Shown piece after piece: positions 37,241 to 47,408 of a DNA stretch of 64,000 nucleotides (within the stretch, counting starts at the first letter, position 1; each line of letters begins with the position of its first letter). The notes under the pieces were generated by a model that was given only the letters and a program-made list of their open reading frames with translations, had not been told where the DNA came from and ran no database searches. The stretch is from Paraplanobispora takensis (GTDB taxonomy: Bacteria > Actinomycetota > Actinomycetes > Streptosporangiales > Streptosporangiaceae). The DNA is taken from positions 60,059 through 124,058 of the forward strand of contig NZ_BOOK01000022.1 of NCBI RefSeq assembly GCF_016863195.1, read 5' to 3'. Position numbers and translations under genes: made by a program.

Positions 37241-39508
37241 CCGGGACCTGAGCGCGGGCGGCCCTGCGCGCCGGTACGGACGTCACCAGCAGGGCCGCCC
37301 CGATCGCGGTGCAGGCGGTGACCACCAGGGTCAGCGCGGAGGGGGTGCGGCCGATGCCCGCCCCCACCCCGCTCGTGTGGCCCTGCAGGTCGATCAGGCC
37401 GCCGACCACCGAGGCGCCGGCGGCCGTCCCCGCCACCACGCCCAGCACCACCAGCAGCCCGGTGCCGGTGACCAGGGTGGCGGCCACCTGCCCCGGCGTC
37501 AGGCCCATGGCCTTGAGCACCGCCAGGTCGAACGCGTGGTCGCGCAGGCCCAGGGACCTGGCGGTGAGCAGGTTGGTCAGGCCCAGCAGCGCCAGCACGA
37601 CGGTCAGCGCCACGATCACCACCCGGATGACCGCGAGCCGCTCGGCCGGGTTGACCGCCCGCCGTACCTCCAGCGCCTCGCCGGAGGCCGCCAGCAGCCG
37701 GGCCCCGACCGCCTCGGGGTCGGCGCCCTTCTTGAGCACCAGGCCGTAGAACTGGGGCGGCACCGTGTCCTTGGCCGCCAGGCTGTCCATCCCCAGGGAG
37801 AGCACCTGCCCGTCGTGGTCGGGCTCGACCACCCGGCCCACGATGTGCACGATCAGCGGCGTGCCGCCGACCGTCATCCGGACCCGGTCGCCGATCTCCG
37901 CGCCCAGCAGGTCGAGCAGCCCCTGCCCGGCGACGGCCTCCCCCCGCGCGGCGAACATCCGCCCCTCCACGACCGAGAAGGGGTACGGCTCGGCGGAGGT
38001 GCCCAGCGCGCGGGCCAGAACGCTCCTGGTCTGCTCGGGCTCCAGCGCGGAGACCTCGCTGCCCGGATAGACCGCCAGCACGTCCGGGTCGGCCCGGGCG
38101 AGGCGGGCGGCGTCCTCGGCGGGCAGCCCGTCGGGGTGCACGGTGAGGGCGGCGGCCTGGCCGACCTGCTCGGGATGGCGCAGGAAGTCGTCGAGGGTCG
38201 CCCAGCAGCCGAGGCCGATGGTGATCATCATCATCGGCACGGCGAGGCCGACGATGCTCAGGAAGGCGGGCGTCCTGCGGGTGAAGGCGTCCCGCGTGCC
38301 CAGGACGAGGGCGGGCGGGAGCCGTACCAGGAGCGCGAGCCGGGCCACCCGCGACAGCCGGCCGCGGGGCGGCGCGGCCGGGGCGGCGGGGATGGGCGGG
38401 GTGCGCCCGCCGCGCCAGGCCGGCAGGGCCACCGCCACCAGCACCACCGCGGCGGTGCCCGCGACGATCGCGAGCAGCGGGACCGGGGAGAGCGGCAGCA
38501 CGGACAGGCCGTCCAGCGCGAGGGTCGTCACGAGCAGGCCGCAGACCGTCCCGAGGCCGATCCCCAGCAGCCCGAGCGCGCCGTGCTCGGCCACCAGCAC
38601 GGCGAAGACCTGGCCCCGCGTGTAGCCGAGGGACTTCAGGGTGGCGATGTCGCGCGTCTGGGTGAGCACCCGGCCGCCCACCGCGTTGGCGGTGGCCAGC
38701 GCGGCGGCGACCAGCCCGGCGGTGCCGAACAGCGCCAGCAGCAGCCCGAGCAGCCGGTTGTCCAGCTCCATGGACGCGCGCACCTCGCGCCAGGTGGACA
38801 TGCGCTGGATCTGCTCGTCCAGCAGGGTGACCGCGCCGTGCACGACCGGCAGCGTGTCCTCCCCGTCGGCCAGCCGCAGCCCGGTGACCGACTCGCTGCG
38901 GCCCAGCGCGGGCTCGATCCCGGCGAGGGTCTGCGGCAGCACCCAGGCCAGGCCGGGGGTCCACTCGGGATAGAAGCCCTGGTCGGCGGTCTCGGCGAGC
39001 CCGACCACGACCAGGGCGTGGGAGGCGCCGTTGAGGGCGGTGACCGTGAACGGCCCGCCGACCCGCAGGTCCAGCGCCTCGGCGAAGGATCGCTCGACGA
39101 CCACGCCGGCGGCGTCGGCGGGACGCAGCCAGCGGCCCCCGTCGACCAGCGGCGCGGCCACCCGGGGCGGCTGCGCGGTCGCCTCGCGCAGCGCGACCGG
39201 CGACTTCTTGCCGCCCATCGCGAGCGTCACGGGCGCCGTCCGGTACGGCCCCGCCACCTGCTCCACGCCGGGCAGCCGCGACAGGGCCGCCACGTCCGGC
39301 GCGTCCTTGGTGTGGATCCACACGTGCGCGCCCCTGGTCTGCGCGAACAGCCCTCTCCAGGGGTTTGTCCCGTCCTCCAGCAGGGTCGCCGAGGTGATCA
39401 GCGCGGTGACGATCCCGGCCACGGCCAGGATCGTGAGGGCGGCCTGACCGCGCCGGGCCCGCAGGTCGGCCCTGATCCACCGGGCCGACGCCCGGAACGT
39501 GCTCACCG

Positions 39509-39512
<4 letters not shown>
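37227..39512 (-). CDS. FtsX-type ABC transporter permease
   Basis: 761 residues, ATG in an ATGA overlap with the ATPase gene. One TM helix near residues 25-45, a large extracellular MacB-like domain (about 50-240), three TM helices (about 260-390), another near 420, a second extracellular domain (about 450-620), and three C-terminal TM helices. This duplicated FtsX layout is typical of MacB/LolCDE-type exporters in actinobacteria. Works with the ATPase at 39509 and is probably controlled by the PadR gene upstream. Such systems often export drugs, peptides or lipids; substrate unknown. Confidence 0.88.
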
Positions 39513-40255
<743 letters not shown>

Positions 40256-40302
40256 GAGTCGCTCACCACTCCATTTCCTCGCGGACCGCGCGCCGTACGG
40301 GC

Positions 40303-40809
40303 TCAGCTCAAATCTTCCTGGCAACGGTCGAGCCAGTCGAGATCCGCCTGCAGATGCAGCATGGCGCCCTCGATCAGCAGGAGCGCGACGCGGTCTGCCG
40401 GGTCGGTGCGTTCGGAGAGCTCGTTGAGGTCGCGCATCAGCGCGATGTAGTGACGGCGCTGGCGGTTGATCAGCGTCATCCGGTCGGCGATGCCGGTCAT
40501 CGGGGCCAGCACGAGCTTCATGAAGAACTCGTCGCGGACCCGCGGGCCCTCCGCCGGCTCCTCCGCCCAGGCGTCGAGGGCGTCCCGGCCCGCGGCGGTC
40601 AGATAGTAGACCTTCTTGTTCGGCCGGTTGGACTGTTCGACGTCCACCGCGCGCACCAGCCCGTCCTTCTCGAGGCGGCCGAGCGTCACGTAGATCTGCC
40701 CGATGTTCGGTGAGGGGTAGGCACTGCCAAAGATCTGTTCAAGCGCCTGTTTGAGCTCGTAGCCGTGGGCAGGTTCCTTTGCGAGGAGCGCCAGCAGGAA
40801 CGGCCGCAC
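40303..40809 (-). CDS. PadR-family transcriptional regulator
   Basis: 168 residues. Two GTG codons lie close together; the second (40807-40809) is preferred because GGAGG sits 5 nt upstream, while it would abut the first. Winged helix about 1-80 (FLLALLAKEPAHGYELKQALEQ, QIYVTLGRLEKDGLVRA, KKVYYLTAAGRDAL) and a C-terminal helical dimerisation region. PadR proteins usually repress adjacent transporter genes until a ligand binds. The ABC genes follow 47 nt downstream, so they are probably its targets. A perfect dyad just upstream of its start is a candidate operator. Confidence 0.88.
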   Translation of the reverse strand: MRPFLLALLAKEPAHGYELKQALEQIFGSAYPSPNIGQIYVTLGRLEKDGLVRAVDVEQSNRPNKKVYYLTAAGRDALDAWAEEPAEGPRVRDEFFMKLVLAPMTGIADRMTLINRQRRHYIALMRDLNELSERTDPADRVALLLIEGAMLHLQADLDWLDRCQEDLS

Positions 40810-40826
40810 GCTCACCTCCTCCTCGT

Positions 40827-40843
40827 GCTCACGTTATGTGAGC
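40827..40843 (-). promoter_or_regulatory. Candidate PadR operator
   Basis: GCTCAC-GTTAT-GTGAGC, a perfect 17-bp dyad 17 nt upstream of the PadR start. A second dyad, ACGGA-N4-TCCGT (40847-40860), lies 4 bp beyond. Both lie between the PadR gene and the divergent binding-protein gene. Confidence 0.5.
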
Positions 40844-40859
40844 GTTACGGACTTATCCG

Positions 40860-40888
40860 TTGACGGTCACATTACCGCTGTGCATAAC
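40860..40888 (+). promoter_or_regulatory. Putative promoter of the sugar importer operon
   Basis: TTGACG (40860-40865), then 17 nt to CATAAC (40883-40888) or 19 nt to TAACAT (40885-40890), reading toward the binding-protein gene at 40944. GGAGG at 40932-40936 is that gene's ribosome-binding site. Confidence 0.4.
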
Positions 40889-40943
40889 ATGAATGCACCC
40901 TACCTAACACGTATGTAACCACCGCGAAACCCGGAGGTCACGA

Positions 40944-42218
40944 GTGCGCCGTCCGCTCATCGCCCTTCTCGCCGCGCTCGCGCTGGCGGGATGTTCGGCG
41001 GGGGCGGAGGGAGAGGCGGACGCCGGCCCGGCCGGGCCGGCGGACGGCAGCGGGCCCATCACCCTGGTGATCGGGCGCGACACGACCTCCTACCTGCAAC
41101 CGCTGCTCGACCGGTGGAACCGGGATCATCCCGCCGAGCGGGTCACCCTGCTCGAGCTTCCCGAGGCCGCCGACGAGCAGCGCGCGCAGATGGTCGCCAA
41201 CCTCCAGGCCAAGAGCGACCGTTACGACGTGCTGGGGCTGGACGTGGTCTGGACGGCGGAGTTCGCCGACGCCGGCTGGATCGTGCCGCTGGACCGCAGC
41301 CTGTTCCCGCTCGACCGGTTCCTGCAGCCGCTGGTGGCCACCGCCGTCTACCGGGACAAGCTCTGGGCGGTGCCGTACACCGGCAACGCCGGGCTGCTCT
41401 ACTACCGCAAGGACCTGCTGGCCGAGGAGGGCTTCGCTCCGCCCACGACCTGGGCGCAGCTGCGCGAGCAGGCGCGCGCCCTGCACGCCAGGTACGGCAT
41501 CGGCGGCTACGCCGGGCAGTTCCTGGCCTACGAGGGGCTGACCGTCAACTTCGCCGAGGCCGTGCAGTCGGCGGGCGGCGGGCAGATCCTCAGCACCGAC
41601 GGCACGCAGGTGACCATGGACTCCGGCCGGGCGAAGGTCGGCCTCGACTTCCTGGTCGACGGGTTCCGGGAGGGGTGGATCCCGTCCGAGTCGCTCTCCT
41701 ACAAGGAGGAGGAGTCGCGGCTCGCCTTCCAGGAGGGGCGGCTGGCCTTCGCCCGCAACTGGCCGCACGCCTACGGCCCGGCGACCCAGTCGGAGATCGC
41801 GGAGAAGTTCGCGGTCACCCGGCTGCCCGGGCTCGACGGTCCCGGATCCAGCTCGCTGGGCGGGCTCAACCTCGCCATCAGCGCCTATTCCAGGAAGCAG
41901 AGGTCGGCGCTGGAGTTCATCCGCTACTTCACCGGCCTGGAGAACCAGCGGCGGGTGCTCACCGACGGCTCGTTCCCGCCCGTGTGGGCCGAGCTGTACG
42001 ACGACCCCGCCCTGATCAAGCGTTTTCCCTATCTGCCGGTCCTCAAGGAGAGCATCCTCTCCGCCAAGCCGAGGCCGGTCACCGCCAACTACGAACAGGT
42101 GAGCCTGGCGATCGCCAGTTCGGTCTCCAACGCGCTCACCCCGCCCTTCGAGGAGTCGAGCGGCGACGTCGTCGCCTCCATGAGAAACCAGCTCAACGAG
42201 ATCATCCGGGCTCCATGA
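40944..42218 (+). CDS. Extracellular sugar-binding lipoprotein (ThuE/LpqY-like)
   Basis: 424 residues, GTG with GGAGG 7 nt upstream. Lipoprotein signal peptide ending in lipobox LAGC (Cys about 17). The mature protein has the cluster-B sugar-binding fold: YDVLGLDVVWTAEFADAGWIVPLD, AVPYTGNAGLLYYRKDLL, SLGGLNLAIS. These resemble trehalose/maltose binding proteins. It is the first of two binding proteins in this operon. Importer architecture predicts membrane-anchored capture of a disaccharide or alpha-glucoside outside the cell; substrate is inference. Confidence 0.85.
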   Translation: MRRPLIALLAALALAGCSAGAEGEADAGPAGPADGSGPITLVIGRDTTSYLQPLLDRWNRDHPAERVTLLELPEAADEQRAQMVANLQAKSDRYDVLGLDVVWTAEFADAGWIVPLDRSLFPLDRFLQPLVATAVYRDKLWAVPYTGNAGLLYYRKDLLAEEGFAPPTTWAQLREQARALHARYGIGGYAGQFLAYEGLTVNFAEAVQSAGGGQILSTDGTQVTMDSGRAKVGLDFLVDGFREGWIPSESLSYKEEESRLAFQEGRLAFARNWPHAYGPATQSEIAEKFAVTRLPGLDGPGSSSLGGLNLAISAYSRKQRSALEFIRYFTGLENQRRVLTDGSFPPVWAELYDDPALIKRFPYLPVLKESILSAKPRPVTANYEQVSLAIASSVSNALTPPFEESSGDVVASMRNQLNEIIRAP

Positions 42219-42301
42219 CCGGGGCGATCCCCCACGGGAGCCGTCATCCCCTCGCCAGTCAGAACATCGGGGTTCCGACAAGCACAGGAGGTCTGTTCCG
42301 C

Positions 42302-43633
42302 ATGCGTAAGACCATGACCATAGTGACAACGGCGGGGCTCGCGATCGCCCTCGCCGCGTGCGGTGGCGGCGGTGAGACCGCGAGCCCCTCTCCCGGGGCG
42401 GCGAGCGGCACCGCCTCCGCTCCGGCGGCGGCCAAGACCCTGGAGGGCCAGACCGTCGAGGTCGCCGCCAAGTGGACCGGGGCCGAGCAGGAGAACTTCC
42501 AGAAGGTGCTGGACGCCTTCACCGCCAAGACCGGCGCCAAGGTCACCTACTCCTCCACCGGTGAGGACACCGGCGCCTACCTCGGCCCGCGGATCCAGGG
42601 CGGCAGCCCGCCGGACGTGGCGATCCTGCCCCAGCCCGGCCTGGTCCAGCAGTACGCCGACCAGGACGCGCTCAAGCCGCTCACCCCCGAGGTGGTCAAG
42701 CAGATCGACGAGAACTACACCCCGTACTGGAAGGAGCTGGGCTCGGCCGACGGCCAGACGTACGGCGTGCTGGTCAAGGCCGCCCACAAGTCGCTCGTCT
42801 GGTACCGCGACCAGGCCTTCACCGACGCCGGCGTGCAGCCGACCACCACCTGGGACGAGCTCATCACGAGCGCCCAGACCGTCGCCGACTCCGGGACCGC
42901 GCCGTTCGCCCTGTGCGGGGCCTCCGGCTGGACGCTCACCGACCTGTTCGAGAACGTCTACCTGTCCACCGCCGGGCCGGACAACTACACCAAGCTCTCC
43001 AAGCACGAGATCCCGTGGACCGACCCCAGCGTGACCACCGCGCTGGAGAAGATGGCGCAGATCTTCGGCAAGCAGGAGCTCATGCTCGGCGGCAGCTCCG
43101 GCGCCCTGCAGACCGACTTCCCGACCTGCGTGACCCAGGTCTACGGCCAGGACAAGGCGGCCATGGTCATCGAGGCCGACTTCGTGGGCACCACGGCCGA
43201 GGAGTCGGACGCCAAGCTGGGCGAGGAGGCCAAGTACTTCCCCTTCCCCAAGGCCGGTGACACCGCGCCGGTCGTGCTGGGCGGCGACATCGCGGTGGCG
43301 ATGAAGGAGACCCCGGGCGCCATGGCGCTGCTGGAGTTCCTCGCCTCCAAGGAGGGCGGCGAGGTCTGGGCCAAGCTCCCCGGTTACCTCTCGCCCAACC
43401 GCAACGTCTCACCCGACAACTACCCGAGCGACCTGACCAAGCAGCTCGCCCAGACGATCATTTCCGCCGGTGAGACGGTCCGCTACGACATGTCCGACCT
43501 GGCGCCCAGCGCCTTCGGCGGCACCGACGGCAAGGGCGAGTGGAAGCTCCTGCAGGACTTCCTGCGCGACCCGTCCGACATCAAGAAGATCCAGAGCCAG
43601 CTCGAGGCCGAGGCCGAGAAGGCCTGGAAGTAA
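42302..43633 (+). CDS. Alpha-glucoside-type sugar-binding lipoprotein (AglE-like)
   Basis: 443 residues from the ATG at 42302, with AGGAGGT 9 nt upstream; a longer frame overlapping the previous gene is rejected. Lipobox LAAC (Cys about 20), then a Gly/Ser/Ala/Pro linker to about 48. GGSPPDVAILPQPGLVQQYAD and LVWYRDQAFTDAG are features of the alpha-glucoside (AglE) group. Distinct from the preceding binding protein, so the operon provides two receptors. Permeases follow at 43646 and 45145. Confidence 0.87.
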   Translation: MRKTMTIVTTAGLAIALAACGGGGETASPSPGAASGTASAPAAAKTLEGQTVEVAAKWTGAEQENFQKVLDAFTAKTGAKVTYSSTGEDTGAYLGPRIQGGSPPDVAILPQPGLVQQYADQDALKPLTPEVVKQIDENYTPYWKELGSADGQTYGVLVKAAHKSLVWYRDQAFTDAGVQPTTTWDELITSAQTVADSGTAPFALCGASGWTLTDLFENVYLSTAGPDNYTKLSKHEIPWTDPSVTTALEKMAQIFGKQELMLGGSSGALQTDFPTCVTQVYGQDKAAMVIEADFVGTTAEESDAKLGEEAKYFPFPKAGDTAPVVLGGDIAVAMKETPGAMALLEFLASKEGGEVWAKLPGYLSPNRNVSPDNYPSDLTKQLAQTIISAGETVRYDMSDLAPSAFGGTDGKGEWKLLQDFLRDPSDIKKIQSQLEAEAEKAWK

Positions 43634-43645
43634 AGGGGACAGGCC

Positions 43646-45148
43646 GTGACCGACAGGTTGGACGGCCCGCAGGACCCGCGCGGCGGCGACGCCGCCCGCG
43701 GGTCCTCCCCCGGACCGAACGACGCATCCGCCGACGACGGGCGGGTGCACCCCGCGCTGTCCGACGTCCGCTCGGAGGACCCGATCACCCCCCCGGCCGC
43801 GCCGGAGGTCGCGACCGCCGGGCCCGCCGCCCCGGAGGCCGCGCCGGCGCAGGCCAAGGGCTCCAGGCTGGGCCCGCCGTCGACGATGGCGATCATGTTC
43901 CTGCTGCCGAGCCTGGTCCTGCTCGGCGCGATGGTGCTCTATCCGATCTTCTACTCCGTCTACCGGAGCTTCTACGGCGCGAACGAGGCCGAGTTCGTCG
44001 GCCTGGACAACTACGCGGCGATCTTCACCGACGCCTCGACCCTGACCACCATCAGGAACAACCTGATCTGGGTCGTGGTGGCCCCCCTGCTGGTCACCAC
44101 GATCGGCCTGATCTTCGCGGTGATGACCGAGCGGATCCGCTGGGCGACCGCGTTCAAGCTGATCGTGTTCATGCCCATGGCCGTCTCGCTGCTGGCCTCC
44201 GGCGTCATCTTCCGCCTGGTCTACGAGCAGGACCCGGACCGCGGCGTGGCCAACGCCGTGATCGCCTCGGTCTCGGGCGCGTTCGGCGGCGGTCAGGGAT
44301 ATCCGGACGCCAGGGCCAGGGGAGGCGACCAGTCCCCCGCCGCCGCCGAGGGCCGCGCGGTGGTGACCAAGCAGCCCTCCCAGCCGGGACAGGTCGCGCT
44401 CCTGCCCCTGGTCGGCGTCAAACCCGCCGACCTCGCCACGGCCGCCACGGCGAAGGCCGCCCAGCCGGCCCCGGGCGAGCTGACCGGCACCGTGTGGGTG
44501 GACTTCACCCAGGGCGGCGGCGGGCAGCCCAACCAGGTGGACGGCACCGAGAAGGGCCTGGAGGGGATGACCGTCGAGGCGGTGCAGAACGGCGCGGTCA
44601 AGGCGGAGGCCACCACCGAGGCCGACGGGACCTTCCGGATCACCGGGCTCGCCCCGGGCGACTACATCGTACGGCTCCCGCAGTCGAACTTCGAGGCGTC
44701 CTTCAACGGCCTGACCTGGCTCGGCCCGACGCTGATCACCCCGGCGATCATCGGCGCGTTCATCTGGGTGTGGGCGGGCTTCGCCATGGTGCTGATCGCG
44801 GCGGGGCTGTCGGCCATCCCGCGTGACGCGCTGGAGGCCGCCCGCATCGACGGCGCCACCGAGTGGCAGGTGTTCCGCCGGATCACCGTGCCGCTGCTCT
44901 CCCCGGTGCTGCTCGTCGTGTTCGTCACGATGATCATCAACACGCTGAAGGTGTTCGACCTCGTCTTCATCATCGCGCCGGGATCGGTGCAGCCGAACGC
45001 CAACGTGATCGCGCTGGAGATGTGGCGGGTCTCCTTCGGCGGCGGCGGGAACCAGGGACTGGGCAGCGCGCTGGCCATCTTCCTGCTGGTCCTCGTACTG
45101 CCCTTCATGATCCTCAACATCCGGCGGTTCAGGAGGGACAACCAGTGA
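43646..45148 (+). CDS. Sugar ABC permease (AglF-like) with inserted extracellular Cna-B-like domain
   Basis: 500 residues, GTG with AAAGGGGA upstream. Pro/Ala/Asp-rich cytoplasmic N-terminus (1-78), then MalF-type TM helices. Between the TM segment ending near 207 and the next starting near 360 there is a ~140-residue insert. It contains a linker and LTGTVWVDF, GLEGMTVEAVQNG, EADGTFRITGLAPGDYIVRLP (278-344), the strand pattern of carboxypeptidase-regulatory/Cna-B beta sandwiches. The EAA loop EAARIDGATEWQVFRRITVP is normal, so the permease should work. The insert should lie outside the membrane, perhaps docking the binding proteins or wall polysaccharide. GTGA overlap with the next gene. Confidence 0.88.
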   Translation: MTDRLDGPQDPRGGDAARGSSPGPNDASADDGRVHPALSDVRSEDPITPPAAPEVATAGPAAPEAAPAQAKGSRLGPPSTMAIMFLLPSLVLLGAMVLYPIFYSVYRSFYGANEAEFVGLDNYAAIFTDASTLTTIRNNLIWVVVAPLLVTTIGLIFAVMTERIRWATAFKLIVFMPMAVSLLASGVIFRLVYEQDPDRGVANAVIASVSGAFGGGQGYPDARARGGDQSPAAAEGRAVVTKQPSQPGQVALLPLVGVKPADLATAATAKAAQPAPGELTGTVWVDFTQGGGGQPNQVDGTEKGLEGMTVEAVQNGAVKAEATTEADGTFRITGLAPGDYIVRLPQSNFEASFNGLTWLGPTLITPAIIGAFIWVWAGFAMVLIAAGLSAIPRDALEAARIDGATEWQVFRRITVPLLSPVLLVVFVTMIINTLKVFDLVFIIAPGSVQPNANVIALEMWRVSFGGGGNQGLGSALAIFLLVLVLPFMILNIRRFRRDNQ

Positions 45149-46020
45149 CGGCCCCGACTCTCGGCGCACCGCCGCGCAGCACCCTCGGCCGGATCGTCGA
45201 CCGGGTGGGCGGCGGCGTGCTCCAGGTGCTGCTCGTGCTGATCGGCATCTTCTGGCTGGTCCCCACCCTCGGCCTGTTCGTGGTCTCGATCCGCGAGGAG
45301 GCCGCCAACAACTCCAGCGGCTGGTGGACGGTGTTCACCAAGCCGGCCGAGCTGACCCTGTCCAGCTACAGCAACCTGCTGGCCACCGACTTCACCGCGT
45401 CGTTCTGGAACACCGTGCTCATCACGGTGCCCACGACGATCCTGGTGATCGGCGTCGCGGCCATGGCGGCCTACGCGTTCGCCTGGATGGACTTCCCCGG
45501 CAGGGACGCGCTGTTCCTGGTGGTCGTCGCCCTGCTGGTGGTGCCGATCCAGATCGCCCTCATCCCGATCGCGCAGCTGTACGGCTTCCTCGGCATCTTC
45601 GGCTCGATCCCCGGCGTGGTGCTCTTCCACGTCTCATTCGGACTCCCCTTCGCCATCTTCCTGCTCCGCAACTTCTTCGTGGGCATCCCCTCCTCGTTGC
45701 TGGAGGCGGCGCGGATGGACGGCGCGGGAGAGTGGAGGATCTTCTCGACCGTGGTGTTCCCGCTGGCCAAGCCGGCGATCGCCTCGCTCGGGATCTTCCA
45801 GTTCCTCTGGGTCTGGAACGACCTGCTCGTCGCCCTGGTCTTCGCCAACACCGAGAACCAGCCGATGACCAAGTCCCTGCAGTCCCAGATGCGGCAGTTC
45901 GGGACCAACGTCGACATCCTGGCGCCGGGAGCATTCCTGTCGCTGATCATCCCGTTGATCCTGTTCTTCGCCTTCCAGCGTTACTTCGTGCAGGGAATGC
46001 TGGCGGGCTCGGTGAAATAA
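45145..46020 (+). CDS. Sugar ABC permease (AglG/MalG-like)
   Basis: 291 residues from the GTG in the GTGA overlap. Six TM helices, with EAA loop [24 protein letters not shown] and the typical C-terminal [15 protein letters not shown]. Second half of the permease pair. No ATPase gene is present; such importers commonly share an MsmK/MalK-type ATPase encoded elsewhere. Followed by a strong hairpin, so it ends the operon. Confidence 0.93.
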   Translation: MTAPTLGAPPRSTLGRIVDRVGGGVLQVLLVLIGIFWLVPTLGLFVVSIREEAANNSSGWWTVFTKPAELTLSSYSNLLATDFTASFWNTVLITVPTTILVIGVAAMAAYAFAWMDFPGRDALFLVVVALLVVPIQIALIPIAQLYGFLGIFGSIPGVVLFHVSFGLPFAIFLLRNFFVGIPSSLLEAARMDGAGEWRIFSTVVFPLAKPAIASLGIFQFLWVWNDLLVALVFANTENQPMTKSLQSQMRQFGTNVDILAPGAFLSLIIPLILFFAFQRYFVQGMLAGSVK

Positions 46021-46026
46021 GGGGGC

Positions 46027-46062
46027 AGGCCCGGTACGGCCCGCGCGGGCCGTACCGGACCT
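46027..46062 (+). terminator. 28-bp perfect palindrome ending the importer operon
   Basis: 46031-46044 and 46045-46058 are exact reverse complements with no spacer, and AGG/CCT extend the stem beyond a mismatch. It lies about 10 nt past the permease stop. No T-run, typical of GC-rich terminators. Confidence 0.6.
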
Positions 46063-46144
46063 CCGCCATCCCCGATGGGATCGGGCTTCACGGAGTGATG
46101 CGTACCTCCCCGCAATGTCGGCGGAGCCCGATAGGGTTCCGACC

Positions 46145-46822
46145 ATGGCCGCACGTCCGTTGAACGAAATCGTGGAAGCCGGGTGGGCCGAGGCCCTGGA
46201 ACCCGTCGCCGGCAAGATCGCCGAAATGGGCGACTTCCTCCGCAAGGAGGTCGCCGCGGGCAGGCAGTACCTCCCCGCGGGAGACAACGTCCTCCGAGCT
46301 TTCAAGCAGCCCTTCGACCAGGTCAAGGTGCTGATCGTCGGGCAGGACCCCTACCCCACGCCGGGGCACCCGATCGGGCTGAGCTTCTCCGTCGCCGCGG
46401 ACGTGCGCCCCATCCCGGGCAGTCTGCGCAACATCTACAAGGAGCTCACCGAGGACCTCGGCCTGCCGATGCCGGGCAACGGCGACCTGACCCCGTGGGC
46501 CGAGCACGGCGTGCTGCTGCTCAACAGGGTGCTCACCGTCATGCCGGGCAAGCCCGCCTCGCACCGGGGCAAGGGCTGGGAGGAGGTCACCGAGCAGGCC
46601 ATCAGGGCGCTCGTGGCCCGCGACAAGCCGCTGGTCGCGATCCTGTGGGGCCGCGACGCCCGCTCCCTCGTGCCGATGCTCGGTGACACGCCGACCGTCG
46701 AGTCGGCCCACCCGAGCCCGCTGTCGGCGCGCAGCGGCTTCTTCGGCTCCCGCCCCTTCAGCCGGGCCAACCAGCTTCTGGAGAAGCAGGGCGCGACCCC
46801 GGTCGACTGGAAACTGCCGTAG
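46145..46822 (+). CDS. ung: Uracil-DNA glycosylase (family 1)
   Basis: 225 residues from the ATG at 46145 ([14 protein letters not shown]); ten upstream codons are open but not family-like. Removes uracil from DNA to start base-excision repair. The water-activating loop is [17 protein letters not shown], with catalytic Asp68. The C-terminal HPSPLSAR carries the conserved histidine of the minor-groove loop. Length is normal for the family. Monocistronic or followed by the small acidic gene 38 nt downstream. Confidence 0.95.
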   Translation: MAARPLNEIVEAGWAEALEPVAGKIAEMGDFLRKEVAAGRQYLPAGDNVLRAFKQPFDQVKVLIVGQDPYPTPGHPIGLSFSVAADVRPIPGSLRNIYKELTEDLGLPMPGNGDLTPWAEHGVLLLNRVLTVMPGKPASHRGKGWEEVTEQAIRALVARDKPLVAILWGRDARSLVPMLGDTPTVESAHPSPLSARSGFFGSRPFSRANQLLEKQGATPVDWKLP

Positions 46823-46860
46823 GCTGATCCCTGAGCCGCGGGGCACTAGGATCATTGACC

Positions 46861-47211
46861 ATGAGCGATGATTCGAGCACCGAACGCTATCTCCGTCTGA
46901 CGGTCGAGCTGACTGTGGAGGTGCGGGACCTCGGCGCTCTCCAGGCCGCCGCGCTGAAGGAGATCGAGCACCCCGACGCCGACCTCGACGACGAGGAGCG
47001 CCGTGAGCAGGCGGAGATGGTCTCCGCCGACGACACCGGCGCCACGGCCCTGCAGTGGCTGATCGAGCCTGACCACGTCCTGGGACTGATCGAGCACGTC
47101 GAGCATGTCGAGCCGCGTGAGGCCGTGCTGGGCGTCGAGCCCTCCGACGGTCCCTCCGACGAGGAGGACGACGACCACGGGCACGACCATGACCACGATC
47201 ACCACCACTGA
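46861..47211 (+). CDS. Small acidic protein with histidine-rich tail
   Basis: 116 residues from the ATG at 46861; a TTG two codons upstream is less likely. The first ~90 residues are acidic, alpha/beta, without cysteines or TM helices. The last ~20 are Asp/Glu then HGHDHDHDHHH, a likely divalent-metal-binding tail (Ni, Zn or Co). No family recognised. Between ung and a strong terminator. The tail suggests metal storage or delivery, but no metal enzyme lies beside it. Confidence 0.65.
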   Translation: MSDDSSTERYLRLTVELTVEVRDLGALQAAALKEIEHPDADLDDEERREQAEMVSADDTGATALQWLIEPDHVLGLIEHVEHVEPREAVLGVEPSDGPSDEEDDDHGHDHDHDHHH

Positions 47212-47220
47212 CATGTGACG

Positions 47221-47259
47221 CGCACACGCCCGGCCCCCCTCGGGGACCGGGCGTGTGCG
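47221..47259 (+). terminator. Strong hairpin after the His-tailed gene
   Basis: A 13-bp perfect stem (47221-47233 with 47247-47259) around a CCCC/GGGG inner stem, starting 10 nt past the stop codon. A similar half-site (GGGACCGGGCGTG) is repeated about 41 bp later. Confidence 0.65.
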
Positions 47260-47319
47260 TGTTCCGGCGGCTCCCGCCTCTCGGGGACCGGGCGTGCGCG
47301 CGCTCCGGCGGCCACGCGG

Positions 47320-47387
47320 CTCCGGGCTCTCGCAGGCCCCGGGCTCTCGCAGGCCCCGGGCTCTCGCAGGCCCCGGGCTCTCGCAGG
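47320..47387. repeat. 17-bp tandem repeat, 4 units
   Basis: Four head-to-tail copies of CCCCGGGCTCTCGCAGG (first copy begins CT). They lie between the terminator of the His-tailed gene and the end of the convergent coiled-coil gene, outside any coding frame. No spacers, so not a CRISPR. Confidence 0.85.
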
Positions 47388-47408
47388 CTCCGGCCGGTCG
47401 TGCGCGGT

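Noticed and set aside
47320..47387. CRISPR-like array
   Set aside because: Units are 17 bp and abut without spacers, and no cas gene is present. It is a simple tandem repeat.
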